A stretch of 64,000 nt of DNA, taken from Arthrobacter sp. ISL-5. GTDB lineage: Bacteria > Actinomycetota > Actinomycetes > Actinomycetales > Micrococcaceae. A program made the translations under genes and the position numbers. The stretch spans positions 1 to 64,000 of the forward strand of contig NZ_JAGGPM010000002.1 of NCBI RefSeq assembly GCF_018613835.1, read 5' to 3'. Positions 38,589 through 46,984 of the stretch are shown here, in pieces. Every line of letters starts with the position of its first letter. Positions within the stretch are counted from its first letter, which is position 1. The notes below the pieces were generated by a model, which did no database searches, was not told the DNA's origin, and saw only the letters and a list, made by a program, of their open reading frames with translations.

Positions 38589-40516
38589 GGCACTTCCAGC
38601 CTCTCTTCGGGCCGGCTGGGGTCCTCGTCTTCCAACCAGCGGGCGAACCTTGTACCGGGATCCCGCAACAGTAGCTCCGGGCGTCCCTCCTCCACGATCC
38701 TGCCGTCCTCGAGCCAGATGATGCGGTCGCAGGAACGGGCGGAGTGGGCATCGTGGGTGATGGTGATGGAGGTCCGTTCGCGCGTCAGGGTGGCGAGGGC
38801 CTGCAGGACGGAATCCCGGGAGGCGGCGTCCAGGCCCGCCGTCGCCTCGTCGAGTATGACGATCGGGGCCTGCCGGAGGATGGCGCGGGCAATGGCGAGC
38901 CGCTGCCGCTGGCCGCCGGAGAGGTCCTTCGCCGCTTCGCCCAGCACCGTGTCGTAGCCGTCCGGAAGGGCCCGGATGAAGCCGTCGGCCTGGGCCAGGG
39001 CGGCAGCCTCCTCGATTTCGTCGTCCGTGGCGTCGAGTCGGCCGAACCGGATGTTGTCCCGGACGGAGGTGCCGAACAGCATGGAGTCCTGCAGCAGGAT
39101 GGACACATGTGACCGCACGGACGCGATCTTGAGGTCCCGCAGGTCCTCCCCGCCCACCTTGACCGATCCGGTGGCGGGATCGATCATGCGCAGGATGAGG
39201 CTGGCCAAGGTGGACTTTCCGGCGCCGGACGGGCCCAGGATGGCCAGATGCTCACCGGCCGGGATGGCCAGGTTGATCCCGTGCAGCACCATTCCTTCGC
39301 CGTGGCCGGCGAACACGTCCTCAAGCACGATGTCCGGGTTCTTGCTGTCCAGGCGGCGGGCGTGGGCCGACTCGGGCAGGTCCGTCTGCGCTTCCAGCAG
39401 GTCCGCCACGCGCTCGCCGGAGGCCGTGGCCCGGGCGATCCGGCCGGTCTGCTTGGCCAGGTCCTTCAGCGGCTTCATGCCGGTCTTGAGGTACATCAGG
39501 AACACCACCAGGTCACCGGGCGTGATCGCGTGTTCCATGACCCGCCAGCCGCCGCCGGCCAGCACCACCGCCGTCGCGACGCCGATCAGCACGTCGGTGC
39601 GCCGCTCGAGCCCGGCGGCGAGCCGCAGCGCCGCGACGCCCGTTCCCAGCGTGGCCTGGTTGCTGCTGCGGAAGCCGGAACTGATGGTGTCCTCCAGGCC
39701 GTAGGCCTGGACTTCGCGGATGGCGCCGAGCGTCTGCGCCGCCGTCGTGGCGAGTTGACCCTCCCCTTTGCGGGAGCTGCCGGCGGCCGCGGTGATCGGG
39801 CCCGAGCTGGCGCGGGACAGGAGGACGAAGACGCCGCCGGCCAGGAACACCACCAGGGAGAGCAGGGGATCCAGCCAGAGCAGGATTCCGGTCATCGCAA
39901 CCAGGGTCGCCATGTTGCCCAGGAGCGGCAGCCCCGCGGTGACGGCCACCTCCTGCAGGCGGGACACATCGCCCACCAGGCGCTGGACGGTGTCCCCGGT
40001 GGACGCCCGAGTGTGGTGGCGCATGGACAGGCTCTGCACATGGCGGAAGGCCCGGGCCCTCAGGTCCGCGGCGATCCTCGAGCCGATGAGGGCGAAGCAG
40101 ACGGCGGACCAGTAGTTGGAGATGGCGCGTCCGATGCTGATGGCCACCACCGCCGCCCCGCACAGGATGAGCGTCTGCACGCTGGCGTCCATGGCGGGGC
40201 CTGGTTTGTGCAGCGTGGCGCCCAGCGAGCGGGAAACGGCGTCGATCACCAGCTTGATGGGCCACGGTTCGACCAGGCGGAAAACCACATCGAACGCCAG
40301 CGCGGCGAATCCGCCCGCCATGAGTCGGCGGTGGCCCCGGAGATGCGGGCGCACGCAGCGCAGGGTGCGCCGCAGCCCGGACTCCGGCTTTGGGGTCCGG
40401 GCGGATTTCCGTCCGCGCCGCAGGGACGGGCGGCGCCCCGGCTTCCGCGGGGCCGGAGTTTGCTGCCCGGCCGCCTGCTGCCCCGGCGGCTGCTCTCGGT
40501 GGAATTTCACGGTCAT
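38585..40516 (-). CDS. ABC exporter, fused membrane and ATPase domains
   Basis: A 643-residue half-transporter with a basic N-terminal tail (~55 residues), six membrane helices (about 65-345) and an ATPase domain. Walker A is GPSGAGKST, the signature is LSGGQRQRLAIARA, Walker B is IVILDEAT, and the switch His is in ITHDAH. As a homodimer it would export a lipid-linked or small molecule. Its place between glycosyltransferases and sugar kinases suggests glycolipid or oligosaccharide flipping. It overlaps the kinase gene downstream. Confidence 0.92.
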   Translation of the reverse strand: MTVKFHREQPPGQQAAGQQTPAPRKPGRRPSLRRGRKSARTPKPESGLRRTLRCVRPHLRGHRRLMAGGFAALAFDVVFRLVEPWPIKLVIDAVSRSLGATLHKPGPAMDASVQTLILCGAAVVAISIGRAISNYWSAVCFALIGSRIAADLRARAFRHVQSLSMRHHTRASTGDTVQRLVGDVSRLQEVAVTAGLPLLGNMATLVAMTGILLWLDPLLSLVVFLAGGVFVLLSRASSGPITAAAGSSRKGEGQLATTAAQTLGAIREVQAYGLEDTISSGFRSSNQATLGTGVAALRLAAGLERRTDVLIGVATAVVLAGGGWRVMEHAITPGDLVVFLMYLKTGMKPLKDLAKQTGRIARATASGERVADLLEAQTDLPESAHARRLDSKNPDIVLEDVFAGHGEGMVLHGINLAIPAGEHLAILGPSGAGKSTLASLILRMIDPATGSVKVGGEDLRDLKIASVRSHVSILLQDSMLFGTSVRDNIRFGRLDATDDEIEEAAALAQADGFIRALPDGYDTVLGEAAKDLSGGQRQRLAIARAILRQAPIVILDEATAGLDAASRDSVLQALATLTRERTSITITHDAHSARSCDRIIWLEDGRIVEEGRPELLLRDPGTRFARWLEDEDPSRPEERLEVP

Positions 40517-40518
40517 CG

Positions 40519-41721
40519 TCAGGCCACCTCCTGCCGGGATGCCAGCGCCGCGGCGATCAGGGAGAGCACGCCGTCCCAGCTGTGATGTTCGACGGCTGCG
40601 GCCCGGGCCTGGGTGCCCAGCCGTTCGCGGAGCGCGGCGTCCGCCGCCAGACGGTTCAGCGCGGCGGCGAACGCCGCCGGATCGTCGGCAGGGACCATCA
40701 GCCCGGTCCGTCCCTGCTCAATGATGGAGGGAATCTGGCCCACGGACGTGGCGATCACCGGCATGCCCGCTGCCAGGTATTCGTACACCTTCAAAGGCGA
40801 AAAATAATGGTCCTGGCCGGGTTCCGGCCGCGGATACGGTGCCGCCGCGGCGTCGCATTCGTGCAGCAGCCGCGGCACGGACTCCGGCAAAACCGCTCCG
40901 GTGAACTCGGCGTCCACGCCCAGCTGGGCGGCGAGCCGTTCGAGGTCCGGCCGGCCCGGCCCGTCGCCGATGATCCTCACAGTCCACCGGCCCGTGCCCT
41001 TGGGATCAGCGTTGGCCAGGGCCACCGCCTCGAGCAGGTCCGGAACCCCGTGCCACGGCTTGAGGGTGCCGGTGAAGGCCACCGTGAAGGGGCCCTGGTC
41101 CTGGATTCCCGCCTGCGGTCCCGCCCGCCGTCCGGATGGCCACGCACCAGCCGGCCGGGCGGTGATCCGGGAGGTGTTGACGCCGTTCGGCGCCAGCACG
41201 GTCCTGGCCTCGGGGACGCGCCGCTTCACCCACCGGAGCACGGGCTCGGAAACGCAGGCCACCGCGTCGGCGGCCAGGGCATTACGGCGGAGCGTTGATT
41301 CAGCGAGGTCAACATCAAAAAGCTGGCGGTAGCGCTGCTGCTCCTCGATCAGCGGTGCGTTGACCTCGAGGACGGCGGGGACCCCGAGCGCGCCGTTCAC
41401 CACGGAAAGTGCCGGGCTGAACAGCGAATAGCGTTCGTAGACAACGTCGCAGCCGTCGCGGAGCACGGTGTCGGCGAGGGCAAGGGCCGCCTCTTCGAGG
41501 GCGCCCTCCCGCGCGGCCGGCTCTGCCCGGCGGGGCGGACGCTCGACGACATCGAGGCCGGCCAGGTCGGCCGGGCGGTCGTTCCCGGCGCGGACGCAGT
41601 ACACCGTGACGCCGGCGCCGGCCCTGCGCCAGGCGCGCACGATCTCCTGGACATGGACGGAGGATCCCTTGGTGCCGAAGACGGGGACGCCGGGATCGGC
41701 GCAGACGTAGGCGACGCGCAT
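40519..41721 (-). CDS. GT4-type glycosyltransferase
   Basis: A 400-residue GT-B glycosyltransferase. The N-terminal Rossmann half starts MRVAYVCADPGVPVFGTKGSS; the C-terminal half has VAFTGTLKPWHGVPDLLEA, an acidic EX7E-type region near YPRPEPGQDHYFSPLKVYEYLAAG, and a GRTGLMVPADDP segment. I prefer the ATG at 41721, which overlaps the previous stop by 1 nt (TGATG) with AAGGAAGG upstream; a GTG 3 nt earlier is also possible. It is retaining-type by family. Donor and acceptor unknown. Confidence 0.9.
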   Translation of the reverse strand: MRVAYVCADPGVPVFGTKGSSVHVQEIVRAWRRAGAGVTVYCVRAGNDRPADLAGLDVVERPPRRAEPAAREGALEEAALALADTVLRDGCDVVYERYSLFSPALSVVNGALGVPAVLEVNAPLIEEQQRYRQLFDVDLAESTLRRNALAADAVACVSEPVLRWVKRRVPEARTVLAPNGVNTSRITARPAGAWPSGRRAGPQAGIQDQGPFTVAFTGTLKPWHGVPDLLEAVALANADPKGTGRWTVRIIGDGPGRPDLERLAAQLGVDAEFTGAVLPESVPRLLHECDAAAAPYPRPEPGQDHYFSPLKVYEYLAAGMPVIATSVGQIPSIIEQGRTGLMVPADDPAAFAAALNRLAADAALRERLGTQARAAAVEHHSWDGVLSLIAAALASRQEVA

Positions 41722-42938
41722 CACGCCACCTTCCTTGCCTCGAGCGACAAGGCTCGGAGGGTCTCGGCCTGCTGCCGCACGTCGTAGTCCCGTTCGATCA
41801 GCGCGCGGGCATTACGGGCCAGCGACACCCTGTCCGTTGACGGTGCGCTCATGCGGCGGATGGCCTGGGCGAGCAGATGCGGATCGCCCGGCGTGGTCAG
41901 GATTCCCGTGCGTCCGTTGTGCACCACCTCGGGGATCCCGGTGACGGCGGTGGAGACGCAGGGAGCGCCGGTGGCCATGGCCTCCAGCAGAACCGTGGGC
42001 ATCCCGTCTGCATTGCCGTCCGCCGCCACCACGCAGGGAGCAACGAATACGTCGCAGGACTGCAGCAGCTCGTGGACCTGGTCCTGGGTCTGCGGCCCCA
42101 GCAGCCTGACGTGGTCCGCCAGCCCCAGCTGTTCGACGGCGGACTGCAGTTCCGCGGCGAGCACCCCCGTTCCGGCGATTCTCAGGTCCAGGGGGACGCC
42201 CTGGGCGACGAGCTCGGCGGCGGCGGGCATCAGGTGCTGGAATCCCTTCTTTTCCACGAGCCGTCCGACGGCCGCCACCCGCACCGTGGCGCCGAGGGGC
42301 CGGGGGTCTCGGTACGGGAAGCGGTCGAGGTCCAGGCCGTTGCGCACGAGGTGGAGGCGGGAGGTGACGTCCGGGAAGCGGCGGCGCAGGAAGCGGAGGT
42401 TGTAGGCGCTGATGGTCACGGCATGGTGGGCCTGCGCAAACTTGGTCCGGAGATCGCCGTCGTCCGTGTCAACGAAGATGTCCACGGCATGGGCCGTGAA
42501 GGAATAGGGAATGCCGGTGATGGCCGAGGCCAGCCTCGCGACGCTCGTGGGGGTTGACGCGAAATGAACGTGCAGGTGCCTGATGTCCCGGTTCTGCAGG
42601 GCGACGGCGAGGTTGATGGCCTGGAGCGCATCGTTCGGGCCCGTGGTGGCCAGCTCCGCGAAAACCCGGGACACCGCCGGGGCGAGGTCGGCGGCTTCCG
42701 CGGCACGGAACGTCTCCCACACGCCCTCGGCGCTCTTCGGACGGGCGATATACGTCACGGGCGCCTTGACGCGTGCCAGTTCAGGATGGAATCGCGGGTC
42801 GTTGGGCGGACGGAGGGAGAAGATCTCAATCCTGTCCCCGGCGGCCTCGCGCGCCAGGATCTCGGAGACGATGAACGTCTCGGAGAACCGCGGGTACATT
42901 TTCAGGATGTAGGCGGTGGCCGGTTCAGATTGCAACAT
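41721..42938 (-). CDS. GT4-type glycosyltransferase
   Basis: A 405-residue GT-B glycosyltransferase. Key parts are MYPRFSETFIVSEI at the N-terminus, HVHFASTPTSVARLAS mid-way, VAAVGRLVEKKGFQHLMPA at the start of the donor domain, and APCVVAADGNADGMPTVLLEAMA with the EX7E acidic pair. The C-terminus binds the nucleotide sugar (NGRTGILTTPGDP). It resembles colanic-acid-type transferases. Its start overlaps the upstream glycosyltransferase by 14 nt, and its stop overlaps the next one. Confidence 0.91.
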   Translation of the reverse strand: MLQSEPATAYILKMYPRFSETFIVSEILAREAAGDRIEIFSLRPPNDPRFHPELARVKAPVTYIARPKSAEGVWETFRAAEAADLAPAVSRVFAELATTGPNDALQAINLAVALQNRDIRHLHVHFASTPTSVARLASAITGIPYSFTAHAVDIFVDTDDGDLRTKFAQAHHAVTISAYNLRFLRRRFPDVTSRLHLVRNGLDLDRFPYRDPRPLGATVRVAAVGRLVEKKGFQHLMPAAAELVAQGVPLDLRIAGTGVLAAELQSAVEQLGLADHVRLLGPQTQDQVHELLQSCDVFVAPCVVAADGNADGMPTVLLEAMATGAPCVSTAVTGIPEVVHNGRTGILTTPGDPHLLAQAIRRMSAPSTDRVSLARNARALIERDYDVRQQAETLRALSLEARKVA

Positions 42939-44139
42939 GCGCGGCGCCCTCCCGGATATGGCCCAGCGGGCGGGTGCCCGTGGATTCCAGCACGGGCAGC
43001 AGGAGACCGGCGGCCAGCTGGGGCACCCGGACCAGTCCGTTGAGCTGTGCGCGCCGGCGGTCCACCTTGGTGCCGAGCCGCTTTACGAGCCAGTCCGCGA
43101 GGATGGCGGGCGTCAGCGTGCCGATGTCGCGATGTTCCAGGTAGCCCGCGGCGGCGAGGGATTCGGCCCGGATCCGCTGCTCGGCGCGTGACTCGGTGCG
43201 CGGCACAATGAGGGCCGGGACCCTGGTGCTCAGGATTTCGCAGACCGTGTTGTAGCCGCCCATGGAAACGATGGCCTCGGCCTGGCGCATGTGGAGCACC
43301 ATGTCGTCCAGGGTGTCGACGATTCGGGCGCCCGCCGTGGCGTGCCGGCGCAGATCGTTGAGCTGCTCGTCGGGCATCTGCGGTCCGGCAACAATCAGGT
43401 GGCCCACTCCCGGGGGCAGGGCGACGTCGGACGCTATTTTCGCCAGGGCATGGCCGTCGGCGCCGCCGCCGACCGTCGTCATGACATAAGGGCGCAGCAT
43501 GCAGAGTTTCCCGGAACCCGGCGGCCGCCCTGCCGCAAGATAGCCGGTGTAGTGGATCAGTTTCCGGAAGGAGTGCGGAATTTCACCGGCGGCAACCGGA
43601 TCGTGGACGGCAGGATCGCCGTAAACCCAGATGGCGTCAAACAGGGACTTTACGAGCCCTGCGCCGCCCTCACGGTCCCATTCAGCGATGGCCGCATCCG
43701 GCGAATCCAGGATTTCGCGCAGCCCCAGCACAACCCGCACCGGGCCGCCGGCCCGGGCCCGGCGCAGGGCCACTTCCAGTTCGCGGTGAATTCCGGTGGC
43801 GTGCCGGTCCACGACCACCAGATCGGGGCGGAAACTGCCCAGGACTGACTCCAGCAAGGAAGCCCGGAGCGACACCAGGTCCGGCATGGGAACGTCGAGG
43901 TTCCTTGGACGGTAGCCGCTGCGGCTCTTCTCAACGCCCGGCAGGATCACCCAATCCCAGCCGGGGGGAAGCTTGAATCCCGGGGCGAGCACCGTGCCGG
44001 AAACCAGGACCCCCGTCACCGCACGCCCGGTCAGGCCTGGAAGCTGGTTGCTCAGGGCATGGGCGAGGGCGAGATTGCGGCGCACGTGCCCGAGACCCAG
44101 GGAGTCGTGTGAATAAAGAACAATTCTTATGTGTTCCAC
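42925..44139 (-). CDS. MurG/GT28-like glycosyltransferase
   Basis: A protein of about 404 residues that begins RIVLYSHDSLGLGHVRRNLALA, the family hallmark of MurG-like GT-B enzymes, and ends with a donor-binding half containing VSMGGYNTVCEILSTRVPALIVPR. The GTG at 44139 has GAGGG 6 nt upstream; an ATG at 44157 lacks a ribosome site. It is the first gene of the seven-gene leftward operon. The family often acts on lipid-linked or cell-surface acceptors. Upstream lies a perfect 30-bp direct repeat. Confidence 0.87.
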   Translation of the reverse strand: MEHIRIVLYSHDSLGLGHVRRNLALAHALSNQLPGLTGRAVTGVLVSGTVLAPGFKLPPGWDWVILPGVEKSRSGYRPRNLDVPMPDLVSLRASLLESVLGSFRPDLVVVDRHATGIHRELEVALRRARAGGPVRVVLGLREILDSPDAAIAEWDREGGAGLVKSLFDAIWVYGDPAVHDPVAAGEIPHSFRKLIHYTGYLAAGRPPGSGKLCMLRPYVMTTVGGGADGHALAKIASDVALPPGVGHLIVAGPQMPDEQLNDLRRHATAGARIVDTLDDMVLHMRQAEAIVSMGGYNTVCEILSTRVPALIVPRTESRAEQRIRAESLAAAGYLEHRDIGTLTPAILADWLVKRLGTKVDRRRAQLNGLVRVPQLAAGLLLPVLESTGTRPLGHIREGAAHVAI

Positions 44140-44225
44140 GTGGGGCCCTCGCAGCATGCCGGATTCTCGGCGAGAATAGCGTTTGGTTTGGCAAGCCTTA
44201 ATGACAAGACTTAATCGGGAATGAG

Positions 44226-44295
44226 GGAATCATTAAAGAACTCTCATAAATGTCCGTCCCGGCAAGGAATCATTAAAGAACTCTCATAAATGTCC
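44226..44295. repeat. perfect 30-bp direct repeat in the promoter region of the glycan operon
   Basis: Copies at 44226-44255 and 44266-44295 are identical over 30 nt, with a 40-bp period. They are AT-rich (core CATTAAAGAACTCTCATAAA) in an otherwise GC-rich sequence. TTAAT also occurs twice just to the left (44199-44217). They lie 87-156 bp upstream of the first glycosyltransferase start and could hold duplicated promoters or regulator sites. No gene is seen in 44140-44419. Confidence 0.75.
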
Positions 44296-44419
44296 CGGAG
44301 TATTTCGGACCATGCGCCGGCTAACAAGTTCCGGAACGTAATTCTTTACTGCCGGCGGCTTTTTCGTGCCTGGGCGGCGGGGGCCTGCGTGCATCCCTTC
44401 CGATAGCCGTCAGGCCGGC

Positions 44420-44842
44420 TCACGCGCAGTGGCCGCCGGGAGTCGGCGGTGACCGGCTGAGGTGTTGCCAGGTCCCTTTCTCTTGCGGCGGGAGTGAGGA
44501 CGGGCACGCATCCGCAGTTGGCGCAAGCGGCACCGACGTGCGCAACGCGCTTTCCCGCAGCCAGTGGTCATCGCCCTGCGCGCCCGCCCACGCGGCTGTC
44601 TGCTGCTCGCTGAAGATGCCGGCGATTGGCGCCACGGAAGGGACGCTTCCCAGCGCCTCAGTGATCGCGGCGGGTACCGCGAGCTGTGCGGTGTGAGGGG
44701 GGAGCGGGTCACGGGCAAAGCCCGGGGTGGAGGCTGCCACGAACGTAGCGGCAGCGAGGAGTACCAGCACCGCGGCGTGGCGGAGACCTCTGCGTCTGCG
44801 CCTGCCCGAGGCAAAAACCAAGGGTATGAAGTAGCTGTGCAT
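44420..44842 (-). CDS. small secreted protein of unknown function
   Basis: A 140-residue frame with a convincing Sec signal peptide: an RRRRRGLRH basic region, the hydrophobic AAVLVLLAAATFVAA, and likely cleavage after GFA near residue 40. The mature part has no recognised domain and one cysteine-containing segment ADACPSS. I chose the ATG at 44842, at the start of the signal peptide. The 80 nt before it can fold (CCACGG...CGTGG and GTGGGA...TCCCAC arms), so the leader may be structured. Codon use near the C-terminus is less typical. Confidence 0.55.
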   Translation of the reverse strand: MHSYFIPLVFASGRRRRRGLRHAAVLVLLAAATFVAASTPGFARDPLPPHTAQLAVPAAITEALGSVPSVAPIAGIFSEQQTAAWAGAQGDDHWLRESALRTSVPLAPTADACPSSLPPQEKGTWQHLSRSPPTPGGHCA

Positions 44843-44958
44843 TGGTACCCCGCGACGATGGAGGGTGGGAGTTGAATCCCACGTTGCCACCGCTTTCCGT
44901 GGAGGTCAATGCTCTAATTGTACGTTTACCAGCAAAATAAATGCATCGATTTGCGAAT

Positions 44959-45000
44959 CATGAAAAACGACGGCGGGATGGCCAGCCGTCGTTTTTCATG
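44959..45000. terminator. strong bidirectional terminator
   Basis: A perfect 16-bp stem (44959-44974 with 44985-45000) has a 10-nt loop and ends in TTTTTCATG on either strand. It lies 16 nt after the stop of the SRPBCC gene and serves as its terminator. Confidence 0.9.
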
Positions 45001-45015
45001 CGTTTCGTGCCGGGT

Positions 45016-45909
45016 TTAGTGCTGGCCGGGATTTCCTGCAATTGGCGGGACGGTGCCGGGGGTGCGGTCCGCATTTTCCGCCCGATCGGCAGCGCTCCGC
45101 GTGTCACTTGCAGCGGTTTCGTCCGAGTCCCCTTCGTCATCGATCAGGCCGTTGGTCTGGTCGAAGGGGTGGGCGATTGTCTCGTCCGTCAGCGGTGAAC
45201 CGCCGGCGATTGATGTTTCGCCTGTGCCCGTGGCGCCTGCAGTTCCGGTATCCGGCGGGGTGGCCACCGGAGTGATCGGTTCGCTCGCAGCCGGAGCAGC
45301 CTCCGGGCTCTTGCCGCCCGCAGTCGCTGCGGTGGCCGCCGCTGCCGCCGCGGCCACTCCGGCGGCCGCCGCCACCTTGCCGGAAATGCCGGCCTTGCCG
45401 CTGTCACCGCGTGACTCGGCCGCATCTTCAACGCCCGGGGTGCCCACCGAGGCGCCTTCGTTGACGGAACCCCGCCACGCGCCGCTGGCGTACTCTTCGG
45501 CTTCGACGAATTGCTTGAACCTCTTGAGGTCGGCCTCCGCCTGGCGATCCACCACGTGGAGCTTCTCGCCCACCTTCTCCACCAGCCCTTCGGGCTCGTA
45601 GTCGATGACGAGCCGGATGGAGGTCTGCCCGCCGCCCACATCCTCAAATTCCACGGAACCGGCATTGGTGGCGCCCTCGGTGGCCGCCCAGGCCACCTTG
45701 CGGTCCGGCACCTGCTCGAGGATTTTCGCCTCCCATTTCCGCTTCAGGCCGGCGATCTCGGCAACCCACTCGAGGCGGTCGTCGCTAAGCTGCGTCACCT
45801 TCTTGACGCCGCCCATGAAATGCGGAAAGTCTTCGAACTGCGTCCACTGGTTGTACGCCGTGCTTACCGGTACGTTCACCAAAATGCGTTTCTCGACCCG
45901 CGTGCTCAT
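45016..45909 (-). CDS. SRPBCC (START-like) cyclase/dehydrase family protein with long low-complexity tail
   Basis: A 297-residue protein. Residues 1-150 form a polyketide-cyclase/START-like barrel (RVEKRILVNVPVSTAYNQWTQFEDFPHFMGGVKKV and later VVWxA-type strands). The remaining ~145 residues are Ala/Gly/Thr/Asp-rich and probably disordered, with an Ala-rich stretch near 185-205. The ATG at 45909 has GAAGGAGA 5 nt upstream. Actinobacteria often carry such proteins; ligand and function are unknown. It is monocistronic between a strong terminator and its own upstream gap. Confidence 0.85.
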   Translation of the reverse strand: MSTRVEKRILVNVPVSTAYNQWTQFEDFPHFMGGVKKVTQLSDDRLEWVAEIAGLKRKWEAKILEQVPDRKVAWAATEGATNAGSVEFEDVGGGQTSIRLVIDYEPEGLVEKVGEKLHVVDRQAEADLKRFKQFVEAEEYASGAWRGSVNEGASVGTPGVEDAAESRGDSGKAGISGKVAAAAGVAAAAAAATAATAGGKSPEAAPAASEPITPVATPPDTGTAGATGTGETSIAGGSPLTDETIAHPFDQTNGLIDDEGDSDETAASDTRSAADRAENADRTPGTVPPIAGNPGQH

Positions 45910-46145
45910 AGTGTCTCCTTCGTCGACGTGAACAGACGATGACCAAACCAAGGTCATCAGCATGCTTACTATATCGTCGGCGACCCATCGCGGCCAGAGC
46001 AAAAGGAAGCCCCCGCGCGAATCCAGGGACTCAAGCACGGAGGCTTCCGGCACTCCGGTCTGGGGGGAAAGCGGAGAGCTTGGATTCAATGTACCGCCGC
46101 GTTCACCGCGTTGCGGCGGATTTGCCGGGTTTCGGGAATTCTTGA

Positions 46146-46727
46146 CTAAACCTTGAGCACGCCGGAGTCGCCGATGGCTTGTGTCAGCCGGGCGAGCACC
46201 TCAGCCGGTGGCGCATCGGCGTCGATCTTCACGAAGTCGGTGTACTCGGGCAGCGAGCGGTAGGCGTCGCGAAGTGATTTCAGATCATCAAGGGATTCCT
46301 CGTCGGTGCCGCGCGCCACGATTCTCTCGTGCGCCCGTTCCGGGCTGACGTCCAGATTGACCACCAGGTCCGGGCGGGGCAGCGCGCCGATGAGGCGGGG
46401 AAGAAACCGTCCGCGCGGCAGGCCCCTGGTCCGGCGCAGTGCCAGCTGGCACTGGAGGTGGCGGTCCATGACCACCAGGCCGGGGAACTGCCGGGCCCGG
46501 GCATGGGACACCAGCACGTTCGCCACGCGGATGGCAGTTTCCCCGGCATCGGCCAGCCGGCCAGGGAGCCGAACGCCTAACCTGGCGCTGAGCAGCGACA
46601 TCCTGCGCCGGCCGGCGTAGTTGCTGAGCAACAGCGCCTCCGTGCCCTGCGCGCGGGCCGCGGCAACCAGGGAGTGGGCGGCCGTCGTCTTTCCTGAGCC
46701 GTCAATTCCCGTCAGAACAATGATCAA
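46146..46727 (-). CDS. thymidylate-kinase-like P-loop kinase
   Basis: A 193-residue small kinase. Walker A is LTGIDGSGKTT at residues 5-15, the DR motif is VVMDRHLQCQL and an LDVSPERAHERI segment binds the base region as in dTMP kinases. It is probably not the housekeeping Tmk, because the TMP-specific lid and core motifs diverge. I chose TTG at 46727 because AAGGAGG lies 5 nt upstream; the longer in-frame start at 46790 has no ribosome site. Substrate unknown. Confidence 0.78.
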   Translation of the reverse strand: MIIVLTGIDGSGKTTAAHSLVAAARAQGTEALLLSNYAGRRRMSLLSARLGVRLPGRLADAGETAIRVANVLVSHARARQFPGLVVMDRHLQCQLALRRTRGLPRGRFLPRLIGALPRPDLVVNLDVSPERAHERIVARGTDEESLDDLKSLRDAYRSLPEYTDFVKIDADAPPAEVLARLTQAIGDSGVLKV

Positions 46728-46861
46728 GTGGCCTCCTTCCGCCACCAGTTCCAACGACGCGCGCCGCCGGATCGTCCCGGGATGAGGCATAACTCACTGT
46801 GGGTGCCACTGTGGGCACCGCCGGATTGGCGGTACTCACCGGCCGACGTTCCCGGCCGTGG

Positions 46862-46984
46862 TCAGCCCTGACGGGCCTTCATGCGCGGGTTCTTCTTGTT
46901 GATGACGAAGGTCCTGCCGCGGCGGCGGACCACCTGCGCGCCCGGCATTTTCTTCAGTGCCCGCAGCGAGTTCCGTACTTTCAT
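46862..46984 (-). CDS. rpmJ: zinc-independent ribosomal protein L36 paralogue
   Basis: A 40-residue basic protein, [20 protein letters not shown] onward, ending [12 protein letters not shown]. It matches the L36 fold but lacks the C-x2-C...C-x4-H zinc ribbon, as in C-minus L36 (YkgO) paralogues that replace the zinc-binding form under zinc shortage. The ATG overlaps the stop of the CobW-like gene (ATGA), so the two are translated together under the Zur-type box at 48161. Confidence 0.92.
   Translation of the reverse strand: MKVRNSLRALKKMPGAQVVRRRGRTFVINKKNPRMKARQG

Noticed and set aside
44866..44912. tRNA-like T-arm (GTGGGAGTTGAATCCCAC)
   Set aside because: The loop is one base too long and no acceptor, D or anticodon arms can be drawn around it. 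A cyclic-di-AMP riboswitch was also considered for this leader but the consensus segments are missing.
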